A stretch of DNA of 64,000 nucleotides from NCBI RefSeq assembly GCF_020532625.1, contig NZ_JAJAUY010000012.1, forward strand, positions 20,547 through 84,546, in the 5' to 3' direction. A program made the translations under genes and the position numbers. Positions 8,802 through 17,248 of this stretch are shown here, in pieces. The notes beneath the pieces are model-generated. The model saw nothing but the letters and a program-made list of their open reading frames with translations. It searched no databases and was not told the DNA's origin. Within the stretch, counting starts at the first letter, position 1; every line of letters begins with the position of its first letter. This stretch comes from Streptomyces antimicrobicus. GTDB taxonomy: Bacteria; Actinomycetota; Actinomycetes; Streptomycetales; Streptomycetaceae.

Positions 8802-9916
8802 GCCGCCGGCACCCCCACCTGCATGCCTTCCTTCAGGGCGTCGCCCTTGACCTCGACCCGGCCCTGACCGAACATGCCGAGTTCCACCGGGACTTCCCGC
8901 ACGCTGCCGTGCTCGACGACCTGGACGCCGAAGCCGCCGCCGGCGAGCGCGAGCAGGGCGTTGACCGGTACGGAGAGCACGCCCTTGCGGGTCTCGCCGG
9001 TCAGCCGGACCGAGACCGGGGACTGGTCGGGGCCCTTGAGCTGTGCGGCGTCGTCCAGCGTCACCGTGACGGGGATCTTGGGCCTGCCGCCTCCCCCGCC
9101 GCCCGCTCCCCCGCCGCCGGAGCCGCCGGAGCCGCCGCCCTCGCCGTCCGGGTCGGCCGTGCTGCCGACCGAGTCGATCTTTCCGGTGGCCGTCGCGCCG
9201 CCGGGCAGCGTCACGGTCACCGGGTCGCCGGTCCGCGCCGCGCCGGCCTTGGCCGCGTCGAGCTGGAAGCGGACCATCCGCGCGGTGCCGGTCAGCGTGA
9301 GGACCGGCTTGCCGGGTCCCGGCTCGTCGCCGACCGGGGTGTCGTTGCGCTGCACCCGCTGCGGGCCGTCGGCGAAGGCGATGTCCTCCTTGCCGACCTC
9401 GCCGGTCTCGGGGGTCCTGTGGGCCTTCTGCCAGCGCTTGACGGCGGTCGCCGTGCCCGCCGTGAACGTGCCGTCCTCCGGGTCGAGGCCGGTGCCGTAC
9501 CCGAGGGCGACGAGGTTCCGTTTGAGCTGCTTGACGTCCTCGCCCTTGTCCCCGGTCTTCAGCTGCCGGTACATCGGCGTCGTCCCGTACATCAGGCGGA
9601 CGGCCCGGCCGCCCACCTCGTAGAGCTTGCCGTCCCGCTCGACGGCCGTGCCCGGGTTCGCCGCCCACGTCACGATGCCCGGGCCGCCGGCGTTCAGCTT
9701 GCGCTCCTGGGCGTAGCCGAGGGTGCCCTCGACGGTGAGGCCCGAGCTGAGATCGCCGCGGCGGACCGGCTCGGTCCGGCGGGGCAGGCCGTCGGTGGCG
9801 CGGTCCTGCTCGGCCGCCGTGTCCGCGCGGGGCTGGGCGGTCACGGCGTAGCCGCCGCCGGCGGCGGCGACGACGACGGCGAGCGAGCCGAGCAGCCACT
9901 TGCCGCGGCGGTTCAC
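8798..9916 (-). CDS. Membrane fusion/peptidoglycan-binding subunit of the ABC exporter
   Basis: A 372-residue envelope protein with one N-terminal signal-anchor (about 6-25, LLGSLAVVVAAAGGGYAVT). A peptidoglycan-binding-type helix region lies near 125-165 (LKTGDKGEDVKQLKRNLVALGYG, FTAGTATAVKRWQ), followed by HlyD-like beta-barrel sequence interrupted by a glycine-rich loop of about 25 residues near 255-285. This layout is typical of Gram-positive MacA-like partners. GTG 9916 overlaps the stop of the lipoprotein gene (GTGA), so the two are probably translationally coupled; no strong ribosome site is seen. It likely links the MacB-like pump to the cell wall. Confidence 0.85.
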   Translation of the reverse strand: MNRRGKWLLGSLAVVVAAAGGGYAVTAQPRADTAAEQDRATDGLPRRTEPVRRGDLSSGLTVEGTLGYAQERKLNAGGPGIVTWAANPGTAVERDGKLYEVGGRAVRLMYGTTPMYRQLKTGDKGEDVKQLKRNLVALGYGTGLDPEDGTFTAGTATAVKRWQKAHRTPETGEVGKEDIAFADGPQRVQRNDTPVGDEPGPGKPVLTLTGTARMVRFQLDAAKAGAARTGDPVTVTLPGGATATGKIDSVGSTADPDGEGGGSGGSGGGGAGGGGGGRPKIPVTVTLDDAAQLKGPDQSPVSVRLTGETRKGVLSVPVNALLALAGGGFGVQVVEHGSVREVPVELGMFGQGRVEVKGDALKEGMQVGVPAA

Positions 9917-10542
9917 GCGGCCTGGCACTTCTTCTGGGCCTCCTCGAAGGCCTGCTCCTGCCCCTCGGGGATCTTGGTGGCGCCCATGGCGTTCCCCTTG
10001 AAGTCGGGGTCGGGAATGTTCACGCCGTGGTCGCGCATGCACTTGGCCCACTTCAGGGCCTTGTCCTTCTGCTCCTGCGGCATGTCGCCGGTGCCCGGGG
10101 CCTGCATGCCGCACGCCTCGAAGGCCTTCTTCAGGGCCTCCGGGTCCTCACTGCCGGTGCCGAGGGTCATGCCGCGCGGGTCCTGGCCGGGCTGGGGGTC
10201 GGGGGCATCTATGCCGTGCTCGCGCAGGCACTTGCGGACCTGGAGGGCCTTGTCCGCGTCCTGGCCGGTGGTGCCGTTCGAGCCGCCGCCCGTGCCGGAG
10301 GCGCCGGCGTTCGCCTGGGACGAGTCGTTCTTGCTGCCGCCGCCGGAGGAGCCCGCGCCGCCGCCGGTGCAGGCGGTGACGAGGAGGGCCAGGCCGGTGA
10401 CGACCGCGGCCGCGGTCATGGTCAGGGTCCTGGTCCTGGTCGGGATCGACGTCGAGACCGACGCGGTCGAGGGCGCGGTCGCGGTCGAAGGCGAGGAAGC
10501 GGGAGGAGTGGAGGTCGCGGGAGAGGTCGTGGATCGATTCAT
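9913..10542 (-). CDS. Secreted lipoprotein of the ABC export operon
   Basis: From ATG 10542 this is a 209-residue protein with a hydrophobic segment ending in the lipobox VTAC (about residue 60), a Gly/Ser-rich linker, then two related Cys-containing repeats: KCLREHGIDAPDP and KCMRDHGVNIPDP, each followed by a second Cys. The duplicated module (about 75 residues in total) suggests a small disulfide-bonded or metal-binding extracytoplasmic domain; I know it only as a conserved actinobacterial protein near MacB-like operons. The start is uncertain: no good ribosome site precedes 10542, and ATG 10590 (longer) or ATG 10419 (normal-length signal peptide) are alternatives. First gene of the operon, divergent from the response regulator. 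Confidence 0.75.
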   Translation of the reverse strand: MNRSTTSPATSTPPASSPSTATAPSTASVSTSIPTRTRTLTMTAAAVVTGLALLVTACTGGGAGSSGGGSKNDSSQANAGASGTGGGSNGTTGQDADKALQVRKCLREHGIDAPDPQPGQDPRGMTLGTGSEDPEALKKAFEACGMQAPGTGDMPQEQKDKALKWAKCMRDHGVNIPDPDFKGNAMGATKIPEGQEQAFEEAQKKCQAA

Positions 10543-10631
10543 GGGGCGGAGCATGCCGGGGAGGGCGGTTTCGCTTCCTTCACCGATCATGTTTACGACG
10601 AGGAAATACGATGGTCGAGTAGAGAGGACCC

Positions 10632-11297
10632 ATGCGAGTTCTGGTGGTGGAGGACGAGGAGTTCCTCCGGGAGATGATCGCCGAGGGGCTGCGCCGTGAC
10701 GCGCTGGCCGTCGACGAGGCGGGCGACGGCCTGGAGGCCCTCAACCGCCTGCGGCTGGGCGAGTACGACGTGCTCGTCCTGGACCGCGATCTGCCAGGAC
10801 TGCACGGGGACGAGGTCTGCCGCCAGATCGTGCGCGAGCGGCTGCTGACGCGGGTGCTGATGCTGACCGCCTCGGGGACCGTACGCGACCGGGTCGAGGG
10901 CCTGGGCCTGGGCGCCGACGACTATCTGACCAAGCCGTTCTCGTACGACGAGCTGCTGGCGCGGGTGCTGGCGCTGGGGCGGCGGGCGCATCCGGCGCTG
11001 CCACCGGTGCTGGAGCGGTGCGGGGTCGCCGTGGACACGGCGCGGCGGACGGCGACGCGGGACGGGCGGCGGCTCGCGCTGTCGCGGAAGGAGTTCGCGG
11101 TGCTGGAGGCGCTGCTGCGGGCGGAGGGGGCCGTGCTGGGCAACGACGACCTGATCGAGCAGGTGTGGGAGCAGGACACGTCGTACCGCACGAACGCCGT
11201 CCGGGTGACGCTCAGCAAGCTGCGCGCGAAGCTGGGTGAGCCGCAGCTGATCGAGACGGTGCCGGGGGCGGGCTACCGGATCGCCGATCCGCGATGA
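10632..11297 (+). CDS. OmpR-family response regulator
   Basis: A 221-residue DNA-binding response regulator. The receiver domain (1-115) shows the acidic pair EDEE, the phospho-acceptor Asp in VLVLDRDLPG (about 51), the Thr of MLTAS and Lys in LTKPFSYDELLARV. The winged-helix domain (about 125-220) ends in TVPGAGYRIADPR. GAGAGGA precedes the ATG. The sensor kinase starts inside its last codon (ATGA overlap). Its divergence from the lipoprotein/ABC operon suggests it controls that operon, a common arrangement of MacB-like pumps and two-component systems. Confidence 0.95.
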   Translation: MRVLVVEDEEFLREMIAEGLRRDALAVDEAGDGLEALNRLRLGEYDVLVLDRDLPGLHGDEVCRQIVRERLLTRVLMLTASGTVRDRVEGLGLGADDYLTKPFSYDELLARVLALGRRAHPALPPVLERCGVAVDTARRTATRDGRRLALSRKEFAVLEALLRAEGAVLGNDDLIEQVWEQDTSYRTNAVRVTLSKLRAKLGEPQLIETVPGAGYRIADPR

Positions 11298-12688
11298 GAG
11301 CAGTGTTCCGATTCCGGTCCGGTGGTCGCGCCGGGAGAGCGGTGTTCCGTTCCGAGCGCGCCCGTCTCACCGCGCTGTACGGTTCCCTCCTCGTCCTCGC
11401 GGGCGGCGGTCTGATCACCCTGGTCAACGTCCTGCTGCGGGGCGGGCTGTACGCCCGTATCAGCGGCGCCGTCACCACGGCGGTGCCCCGCAGCGAGTAC
11501 GAGAAGGCCCTGGTCCGGGGCGACACGTCGCCCGTGCCGCCGGTGCCGGCGCAGTCGGGGCCGGCCGAGGCGGTGCCGGCGCAGTCGCTGCCCCCCGGCC
11601 GGACGCCCGGCCCGGAGCAGCTCCAGCAGTACGCGGTGACCCGCAACCTCTCCACCGCCGTCGAGCAGGCCACCCTGCACGAGCTCCTGCTCGTCTCCCT
11701 CGTCGCCCTCGCCGTCTTCGCCGTGCTCTCGATCTGGCTCGCGTGGTGGATGGCGGGCCGCGTGCTGCGCCCCGTCGGCGTCATCACCGAGACGGCACGC
11801 CGCCTGTCCGGCGCGAACCTCCACGAGCGGATCGGGCTCCAGGCCCCGCCGGGCGAGCTCAAGCGGCTGGCCGACACCTTCGACGGGATGCTCGACCGGA
11901 TGGAGAGCCTGGTCGGCGCGCAGCGGCGGTTCGCGGCCAACGCCGCCCATGAGCTGCGCACGCCGCTGGCCGTCCAGCGGGCGGCGGCCGAGATCGGGCT
12001 GTCCGGGGATCCGTCGCCCGCGAAGGTGGCCAGGATCCGCGAGCGGCTGATCGGCATCGCGGACTCCAGCGAGCACCTCATCGAGTCCCTGCTCCTGCTC
12101 GCGGTGTCGGAGGAGGGCCTGGAATCCACCGAGCGGGTCGACCTCGCGGCCCTGACGGAGGCGGCCCTGACGGCCCTCACCCAGGAGGGCGAGGGCACCG
12201 GCTCGGGCGCGGGCACCGGCCCGGGCGCGGGCGCCGGCCCGGGCGCGGGCGCCGGCTCGGGCGCGGGCACCGGCTCGGGCGTGGTGGCCGGGGCGGGGCT
12301 CGGCGGGTTGGTGGTGGAGGCGGAGTTCGCGCCGCTCGTCGTGGAGGGGGACCGGGCGTTGCTGGGGCATCTCGTGCGCAATCTGCTGGGCAATGCCGTG
12401 CGTCACAACCGCCCGGGCGGGCGCATCGAGGTGTCCACGGCGGGCACCGGTTCGGGCGGGGTGCTGACCGTGTCCAACACCGGCCCGGTGATCGATCCTG
12501 AGGACGTGCCCCGGCTGCTGGAGCCGTTCCGGCGGCGGGCCGAGCGCCGCCACACGGCGGGCGAGGGCGCCGGGCTCGGGCTCTCCCTCGTCGCCTCGAT
12601 CGCCCGTGCCCACGGGGCCCGCCTCGACGCGGAGGCGAACCCGGCGCCGGGCGGGGGCCTGACGATGCGGGTGCATTTCGCGCGGTGA
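11294..12688 (+). CDS. Two-component sensor histidine kinase
   Basis: A 464-residue membrane kinase with two transmembrane segments (about 30-50 and 135-157) around an extracytoplasmic part of about 85 residues. These are followed by HAMP (WWMAGRVLRPVGVITE), HisKA with the phospho-acceptor His in NAAHELRTPLA (about 219), and the HATPase domain with N-box (LLGNAVRHNRPGG) and G2 box (GEGAGLGLSLV). Between HisKA and the ATPase domain sits a Gly/Ala/Ser/Thr repeat of roughly 30 residues (about 301-330) encoded by 18-bp tandem units; homologues usually have a short linker here. It pairs with the response regulator at 10632-11297. Confidence 0.95.
   Translation: MRAVFRFRSGGRAGRAVFRSERARLTALYGSLLVLAGGGLITLVNVLLRGGLYARISGAVTTAVPRSEYEKALVRGDTSPVPPVPAQSGPAEAVPAQSLPPGRTPGPEQLQQYAVTRNLSTAVEQATLHELLLVSLVALAVFAVLSIWLAWWMAGRVLRPVGVITETARRLSGANLHERIGLQAPPGELKRLADTFDGMLDRMESLVGAQRRFAANAAHELRTPLAVQRAAAEIGLSGDPSPAKVARIRERLIGIADSSEHLIESLLLLAVSEEGLESTERVDLAALTEAALTALTQEGEGTGSGAGTGPGAGAGPGAGAGSGAGTGSGVVAGAGLGGLVVEAEFAPLVVEGDRALLGHLVRNLLGNAVRHNRPGGRIEVSTAGTGSGGVLTVSNTGPVIDPEDVPRLLEPFRRRAERRHTAGEGAGLGLSLVASIARAHGARLDAEANPAPGGGLTMRVHFAR
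12195..12284 (+). repeat. 18-bp tandem repeat inside the histidine kinase
   Basis: About five imperfect copies of an 18-bp unit alternating GGCACCGG/GGCGCCGG and CTCGGGCGCG/CCCGGGCGCG. They encode (Gly-Thr/Ala-Gly-Ser/Pro-Gly-Ala) units. Unit length is a multiple of three, so copy-number change keeps the frame and would alter only linker length. Confidence 0.85.
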
Positions 12689-13051
12689 GCGGGGCCGCGG
12701 AGTGAGCGGGCCGTCAGGGGACGGGCGGGCTGTGAGGAGTCCCACCCTCCCTTGACCCGGCGAGGAAGGCCTCCCTAGCGTCGTCGGAGGGGTCGGGACC
12801 TCTCGGTACGGCCCGGACGGTCGGGCCGATCCCGCCGGTCGCACCGTCCCGTCCGTCGGGCTGTCCCGTCGGTCGGCCCATCCGTCTGTCGAGCCGATCC
12901 CGTCGTCCGGGCCCGTCCCATCCGGCGGGCCGGTCGGGACCGGGTGGCGTATCGGCCGTTCGGGGGAAAAGGGGGGCCGACCGCCGGTCCCCGGCCTGGA
13001 CCGGTACCGCAGGCGCGGTCGGGGGGCCGAACGCGAAGGAAGAACGAGAAC
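12689..13051. other. Intergenic region before the deacetylase
   Basis: 363 bp without a convincing gene. It holds one good promoter candidate at its left (12752-12781). Between about 12,790 and 12,960 there is low-complexity sequence of repeated CCGTCGG/GGCCGATCCC-like words. If the promoter is right, the deacetylase mRNA has a leader of about 260 bases containing these repeats. No riboswitch family was recognised. Confidence 0.6.
12752..12781 (+). promoter_or_regulatory. Candidate vegetative promoter for the polysaccharide deacetylase
   Basis: TTGACC (12752-12757), 18-bp spacer, TAGCGT (12776-12781) matches the classical Streptomyces vegetative (HrdB-type) consensus TTGAC/TAG(nnn)T. Transcription would begin near 12,788 and read toward the gene at 13052. 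Confidence 0.5.
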
Positions 13052-13960
13052 GTGTCCATGGGCATGACCAGCCATTCCGTACGCCGTCGACGGGCGGCCA
13101 CCGCCACGGCCACCGCCGTCGCGGCCCTCCTCTCGGTGGCCGCGGCGCCGGCGCTCGCCGCGCCTCCCCTCGCCGGACCGGCCTCGCCGGCGCCCACCGC
13201 GCCGGCACCGACCGCCGCAGGACCGGCCTCCCCCGCCCCCGCTCGCTCCGCCCCGGCCGCCTCCGGTCGCGACGCCTCCGGCGGCGACACCTCCGCCGCC
13301 GGCTCCGGCCTCGCCGCGTCCTCCGGTGCGGCGCCCGGCGCCCCGCTCGTTCCCCCGGGCATCTCGCGGCTGGCCCAGGGCTCCGGCCGAGGCGTCGCGA
13401 TCACGATCGACGACGGCCCGGACCCGGTCTGGACCCCGCAGGTCCTGCAGGTGCTGCGGGAGAACCACGTCAAGGCGACGTTCTGCTTGGTCGGCACCCG
13501 TGCGCAGGCGTACCCGGAGCTGGTGCGCCGGATCGCCGCCGACGGGCACCAGCTGTGCGACCACTCCGTCGACCACGACGTGACCATGGACCACAAGCCG
13601 GTCGCCTACCAGAGCCAGCAGATCCTCGACGGCAAAGCCATGATCGAGAAGGCCGTGCCGGGCGTCGCCGTCACCTACTACCGTGCGCCGGGCGGCGCCT
13701 TCACCCCCGCCAGCCGCGCGATCGCCGCGGCGCACGGCATGCGGCCGCTGGGCTGGAGCGTGGACCCCAAGGACTGGAGCCGCCCGGGCCTGGACGCCAT
13801 CCTCTCCGCCGTCGAGACCGAGCTGCCCGAACGCCCGACGGTCCTCTTCCACGACGGCGGCGGCGACCGCAGCCAGACCGTCGCCGCGCTGAAGCGGTAC
13901 CTCCCGTGGCTCACCGCCCAGGGCTACGCGTTCACGTTCCCGGCGCGCACCACGCCCTGA
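13052..13960 (+). CDS. Secreted polysaccharide deacetylase (NodB/CE4)
   Basis: A 302-residue exported enzyme. An Arg-rich start (VRRRRAA), hydrophobic core and APALAAP cleavage site give a signal peptide of about 40 residues, followed by an Ala/Pro/Ser-rich linker to about 105. The NodB domain carries the catalytic Asp pair in TIDDGPDP, the metal His in DHSVDH, RAPGG, DPKDW and the His in LFHDGGG. It should remove N-acetyl groups from cell-wall or other polysaccharides outside the cell. GTG 13052 is chosen over ATG 13058 because GAAGGAAG sits 8 bases upstream. Confidence 0.93.
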   Translation: MSMGMTSHSVRRRRAATATATAVAALLSVAAAPALAAPPLAGPASPAPTAPAPTAAGPASPAPARSAPAASGRDASGGDTSAAGSGLAASSGAAPGAPLVPPGISRLAQGSGRGVAITIDDGPDPVWTPQVLQVLRENHVKATFCLVGTRAQAYPELVRRIAADGHQLCDHSVDHDVTMDHKPVAYQSQQILDGKAMIEKAVPGVAVTYYRAPGGAFTPASRAIAAAHGMRPLGWSVDPKDWSRPGLDAILSAVETELPERPTVLFHDGGGDRSQTVAALKRYLPWLTAQGYAFTFPARTTP

Positions 13961-14002
13961 CGGCCCGCGCCGGCCGCGCGACCGCCGCCGCCTGCTCCTC
14001 GT

Positions 14003-15238
14003 TCAGCGCAGCGATTCCTTCGGCGGGCGCTCGCGCAAGGCGCCGTACGCGATGAAGTACGCGGGGACCCGGTTCAGCCAGCGCGAGTCGGTGACCAGTT
14101 CGGTCATCCGCTTCGCCCGCCGGGGGTGGCCGAACGCCGGGCGGCCGGCCAGCAGCGGCTCGATGACCTGGGCGTGCGCGAGGCGCTGCAGCCCCTGGGT
14201 GGCCACGGTCGTGGGCCAGCGGCGGTACTGCACGCGGCGTACGTCCTGCAGACCCACCGAGCCCTCGCGCAGCGGCCGTACGAGGTGCCGGGCGGCGGCC
14301 ACGGCGTCCTGCACGGCGAGGTTGATGCCGATGCCGAAGACCGGTGACATGGCGTGGGCGGCGTCGCCGATGCACAGCAGTCCGGGGCGGTGCCAGCGGC
14401 GCAGCCGGTCCAGACGTACGTCGAGCAGCTTCACGTCGTCCCAGGTGGTGAGGGCGTCGACGCGGTCGGACAGCCACGGGGCGGCCTCGGTGAACTGCGC
14501 CATGAAACGGTCGAGGCCCTGGGCGCGGCGCTCGGCGTCGGTGCCCTTCGGGATGAGCGCCGCGCACTGCCAGTAGTCGCCGCGGTCGATCAGGGCGGTG
14601 AAGAACCGCTCTCCCAGGCCGCCCACGAGCCCGCTGGGGTCGTCCTCCTCGCGCGGCAGCCGGAACCACCAGGCGTCCATGGGGCACGGGAAGCCTTCCA
14701 GCCCGAGCTCGGGCAGGTCCCTGGCGAGCGAGCCGCGGCCGTCGCAGGCCACGGTCAAGGTGGCCCGCAGCTCGCCGGTGACGCCGTCCGCGGTGCGGTA
14801 GCGCACGCCCGTGACGCGGCCGTTCTCCTTCAGGAAGGAGGTCGCCTCGGTGTCCATGCGCAGGTGGAACGACGGTTCGCGGGCGGCTTCGTCCGCGAGG
14901 AGGTCGAGCAGGTCCCACTGGGGCACCATCGCGATGTAGTTGTACTTCCCGCGCAGCGCCCCGATGTTGCCGATCGTGACGAGGGAACGGTCCTCGCCGA
15001 GCGGCAGTTGGACCGCGGTCACGTGCCGCTGCGGCAGCCGGGCGAAGCGTTCGGCCAGTCCGATGTCGTCCAGCAGCGACAGGGTCGAGGGGTGCACGGT
15101 GTCACCGCGGAAGTCGCGCAGGAAGTCGCCGTGCTTCTCCAGGACGGTCACCTCCACGCCGGCCCGGGCCAGCAACAGGGCCAGGACCATCCCGGCGGGC
15201 CCGCCCCCGACGACGCAGCAGGTCGTACGTTGTTCCAC
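14003..15238 (-). CDS. FAD-dependent monooxygenase (PHBH fold)
   Basis: A 411-residue flavoprotein. It has the N-terminal dinucleotide motif GGGPAGMVLALLLARAGVEVTVLEK (about 11-35), the DG motif VACDGRGSLAR (about 160) and the FAD-ribose motif CIGDAAHAMSPVFGIGINLAVQDA (about 295-318). Such enzymes hydroxylate or epoxidise aromatic or polyketide-like substrates using NAD(P)H and O2. GTG 15238 is preceded by GGAAGGGAG; the longer open frame upstream is unlikely. It lies just beyond the exporter genes of the streptothricin cluster, with a 117-bp gap, so cluster membership is unclear; nothing in known streptothricin chemistry obviously needs it. Confidence 0.93.
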   Translation of the reverse strand: MEQRTTCCVVGGGPAGMVLALLLARAGVEVTVLEKHGDFLRDFRGDTVHPSTLSLLDDIGLAERFARLPQRHVTAVQLPLGEDRSLVTIGNIGALRGKYNYIAMVPQWDLLDLLADEAAREPSFHLRMDTEATSFLKENGRVTGVRYRTADGVTGELRATLTVACDGRGSLARDLPELGLEGFPCPMDAWWFRLPREEDDPSGLVGGLGERFFTALIDRGDYWQCAALIPKGTDAERRAQGLDRFMAQFTEAAPWLSDRVDALTTWDDVKLLDVRLDRLRRWHRPGLLCIGDAAHAMSPVFGIGINLAVQDAVAAARHLVRPLREGSVGLQDVRRVQYRRWPTTVATQGLQRLAHAQVIEPLLAGRPAFGHPRRAKRMTELVTDSRWLNRVPAYFIAYGALRERPPKESLR

Positions 15239-15355
15239 GCCAACCACTCCCTTCCACTCCCTTCCACCGCTTCCGCGGGCACCGGGTGAGCCCACAGGGT
15301 GTATATCGCAGCCATGGCCCGGCGGGGTGGCAACGGCGGCGACGCGCCCCGGTCG

Positions 15356-17248
15356 TCATACGTTCGACGACGCCCGCCCCTGCGGCCCGCCGCAGCCTTC
15401 GCTCGTGCGGGCCGCGTCCCAGGAGTGCCACAGGGCCGCGTAGGCACCGTCGGCCGCGAGGAGTTCGTCGTGGCTGCCCAGTTCGACGATCCGGCCGGCG
15501 TCCATGACGGCGATCCGGTCGGCGTCGCGTACGGAGTCCAGGCGGTGCACGATCGAGACGACCGTGCGGCCCTCGATCAGGGCCGCCAGCGAGCGTTCGA
15601 CGCGGCGCGAGGCGGTGGAGTCCAGCAGGGCCGTGGCCTCGTCCAGGACCAGCGCGTGCGGGTCGGACAACAGCAGCCGGGCCAAGGCCAGTTGCTGGGC
15701 GTGGGAGGGGGACACGGGGGCCGCGCCCGGGCCGATCTCGGTGTCCAGGCCGTCGGGCAGGGACCGCGCCCAGTCGGCGAGGAGCACGGTCTCCAGCGCC
15801 TGCCACAGGCGGGCGTCGGCCGTGGTGCCTTCGGCGGCGTCGGCGTGGTGGCCCTCGGTGGCCAGGGTCAGGTTGTCCCGTACGGTGCCGGCGAACACGT
15901 GCTGTTCCTGCGTGACGAGGACGATCTCGCGCCGCAGCTGCCCGACCGGCAGCGTGGTGACGTCGGCGCCGCCGATCCGGACGGTCCCGCGGGTGGCGTG
16001 GTGCACGCCGGCGAGCAGCTTGCCGAGGGTGGACTTGCCCGCGCCGGAGGCGCCGACGACCACCAGGCGTTCGCCCGGGGCGATGTCGAGGTCGATGCCG
16101 CTGAGCACCTCGCGGTCGGGTCCGTAGCCGAAGCCGACCCCTTCCAGGCGGAGGGCGTGGCCGTCGAGCGGCGCGGGGGGCCGCGGCTCCTCACGCGGCA
16201 GCCGTTCGACACCGAGGATCCGGCGCAGGGCGGCGTTGCCGATCTGGAGTTCGTCGGTCCAGGTCAGCAGGTCGTTGAGGGGCTCGCCCAGGGCCTGGAC
16301 GTAGAGGACCACGGCGGTCAGCTCGGCCAGCCCCACCTGGCCCCGCTGGTAGGCGAGTCCGCCGATGAGCAGGGTGAGCGCCATCGGGACCATGGTCGCG
16401 AGGTCCAGGCTGGGGAACCAGATGGTCTGCAGCCAGGTGGTGCGCTGCCGGGTCCGGACGACCTGGTCGACGGCGGCTCCGTGCCGCCGGACCTGGCGGG
16501 GGCCTAGGCCGAGGGCCTCGACGGTGGCGGCGCCGCGGGTGGTCTCGTGGGTGACGGCCAGGACATCGGCCTCCTGCGCGAGCAGGCGCTCGTACGCCCG
16601 GGTGGCGCGCGGCCGGTACCACCACGTGGACAGGACGGCGAACGGTACGCCGGCCAGCAGGCCGAGGGCGAGCAGCGGCGAGGCGAGCAGGATCGCGGCG
16701 AAGGTGAACACCAGGGTTACGGCGGCCAGCGCGATCCGGGGGACGGCCTGCCGGATGCTCTCGTTGAGCCGGTCGGCGTCGGTGGTGGCGCGGCTGAGCA
16801 GGTCGCCGGTACCGACGGCCTCCACCTCGGACAGGGGCAGGCCGAGGACCCGGCGGACGAAGTCCTCGCGGGTGCGGGCGAGGACGCGCTCGCCGAGCAG
16901 GGTGGCCTGGGTGCGGGCGGCACGGGCGAACAGGGCGTGGGCGACCAGGACGGCCACGAAGGTCAGGGCGAGCAGGTCGACCCGTCCGGTGGTGGTCCCG
17001 TTCTTGATCGATTCGACCAGGTGGCCGAGCAGCCGGGGGCCGACCAGTCCCGCCACCAGGGCGGCGGCGAACAGGCCGAAGGTGAGCGTCAGCCGACCGG
17101 CCTCGGCCCGGACGAAGGCGCCGGTCCAGGCGCGGACCTCCGCGCGGTCGGCCAGGGGCAGGCGACCGGCGGCGGGCGGGCCGGCGGGAGCGGAGGCCGG
17201 GGCGGTGTCCGCGCCCGCCACCGGAGCCTGGGTGGGGGTGGTGGTCAT
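15356..17248 (-). CDS. ABC exporter half-transporter, ATP-binding-competent subunit
   Basis: A 630-residue fused membrane/nucleotide-binding protein: six-helix exporter domain (about 55-340) and NBD (about 370-600). The NBD has intact Walker A GASGAGKST, Q-loop VTQEQ, Walker B ALVLDEATALLD and switch His (SIVHRLDS). However, the signature that should read LSGGQ is VSPSHAQQ. Its partner, the gene at 17245-19083, shows the mirror-image defects, so the two form a heterodimer with one working composite ATP site. The start overlaps the partner's stop (ATGA). Located beside the NRPS genes, it is the likely streptothricin efflux pump (inference). Confidence 0.92.
   Translation of the reverse strand: MTTTPTQAPVAGADTAPASAPAGPPAAGRLPLADRAEVRAWTGAFVRAEAGRLTLTFGLFAAALVAGLVGPRLLGHLVESIKNGTTTGRVDLLALTFVAVLVAHALFARAARTQATLLGERVLARTREDFVRRVLGLPLSEVEAVGTGDLLSRATTDADRLNESIRQAVPRIALAAVTLVFTFAAILLASPLLALGLLAGVPFAVLSTWWYRPRATRAYERLLAQEADVLAVTHETTRGAATVEALGLGPRQVRRHGAAVDQVVRTRQRTTWLQTIWFPSLDLATMVPMALTLLIGGLAYQRGQVGLAELTAVVLYVQALGEPLNDLLTWTDELQIGNAALRRILGVERLPREEPRPPAPLDGHALRLEGVGFGYGPDREVLSGIDLDIAPGERLVVVGASGAGKSTLGKLLAGVHHATRGTVRIGGADVTTLPVGQLRREIVLVTQEQHVFAGTVRDNLTLATEGHHADAAEGTTADARLWQALETVLLADWARSLPDGLDTEIGPGAAPVSPSHAQQLALARLLLSDPHALVLDEATALLDSTASRRVERSLAALIEGRTVVSIVHRLDSVRDADRIAVMDAGRIVELGSHDELLAADGAYAALWHSWDAARTSEGCGGPQGRASSNV

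Noticed and set aside
12960..13051. Upstream extension of the deacetylase to 12944
   Set aside because: The extension is Gly/Arg/Pro-rich and precedes a good signal peptide; GAAGGAAG supports the start at 13052.
14003..15238. FAD monooxygenase as a definite streptothricin gene
   Set aside because: No known step needs it and a 117-bp gap separates it from the exporter; kept as neighbour only.
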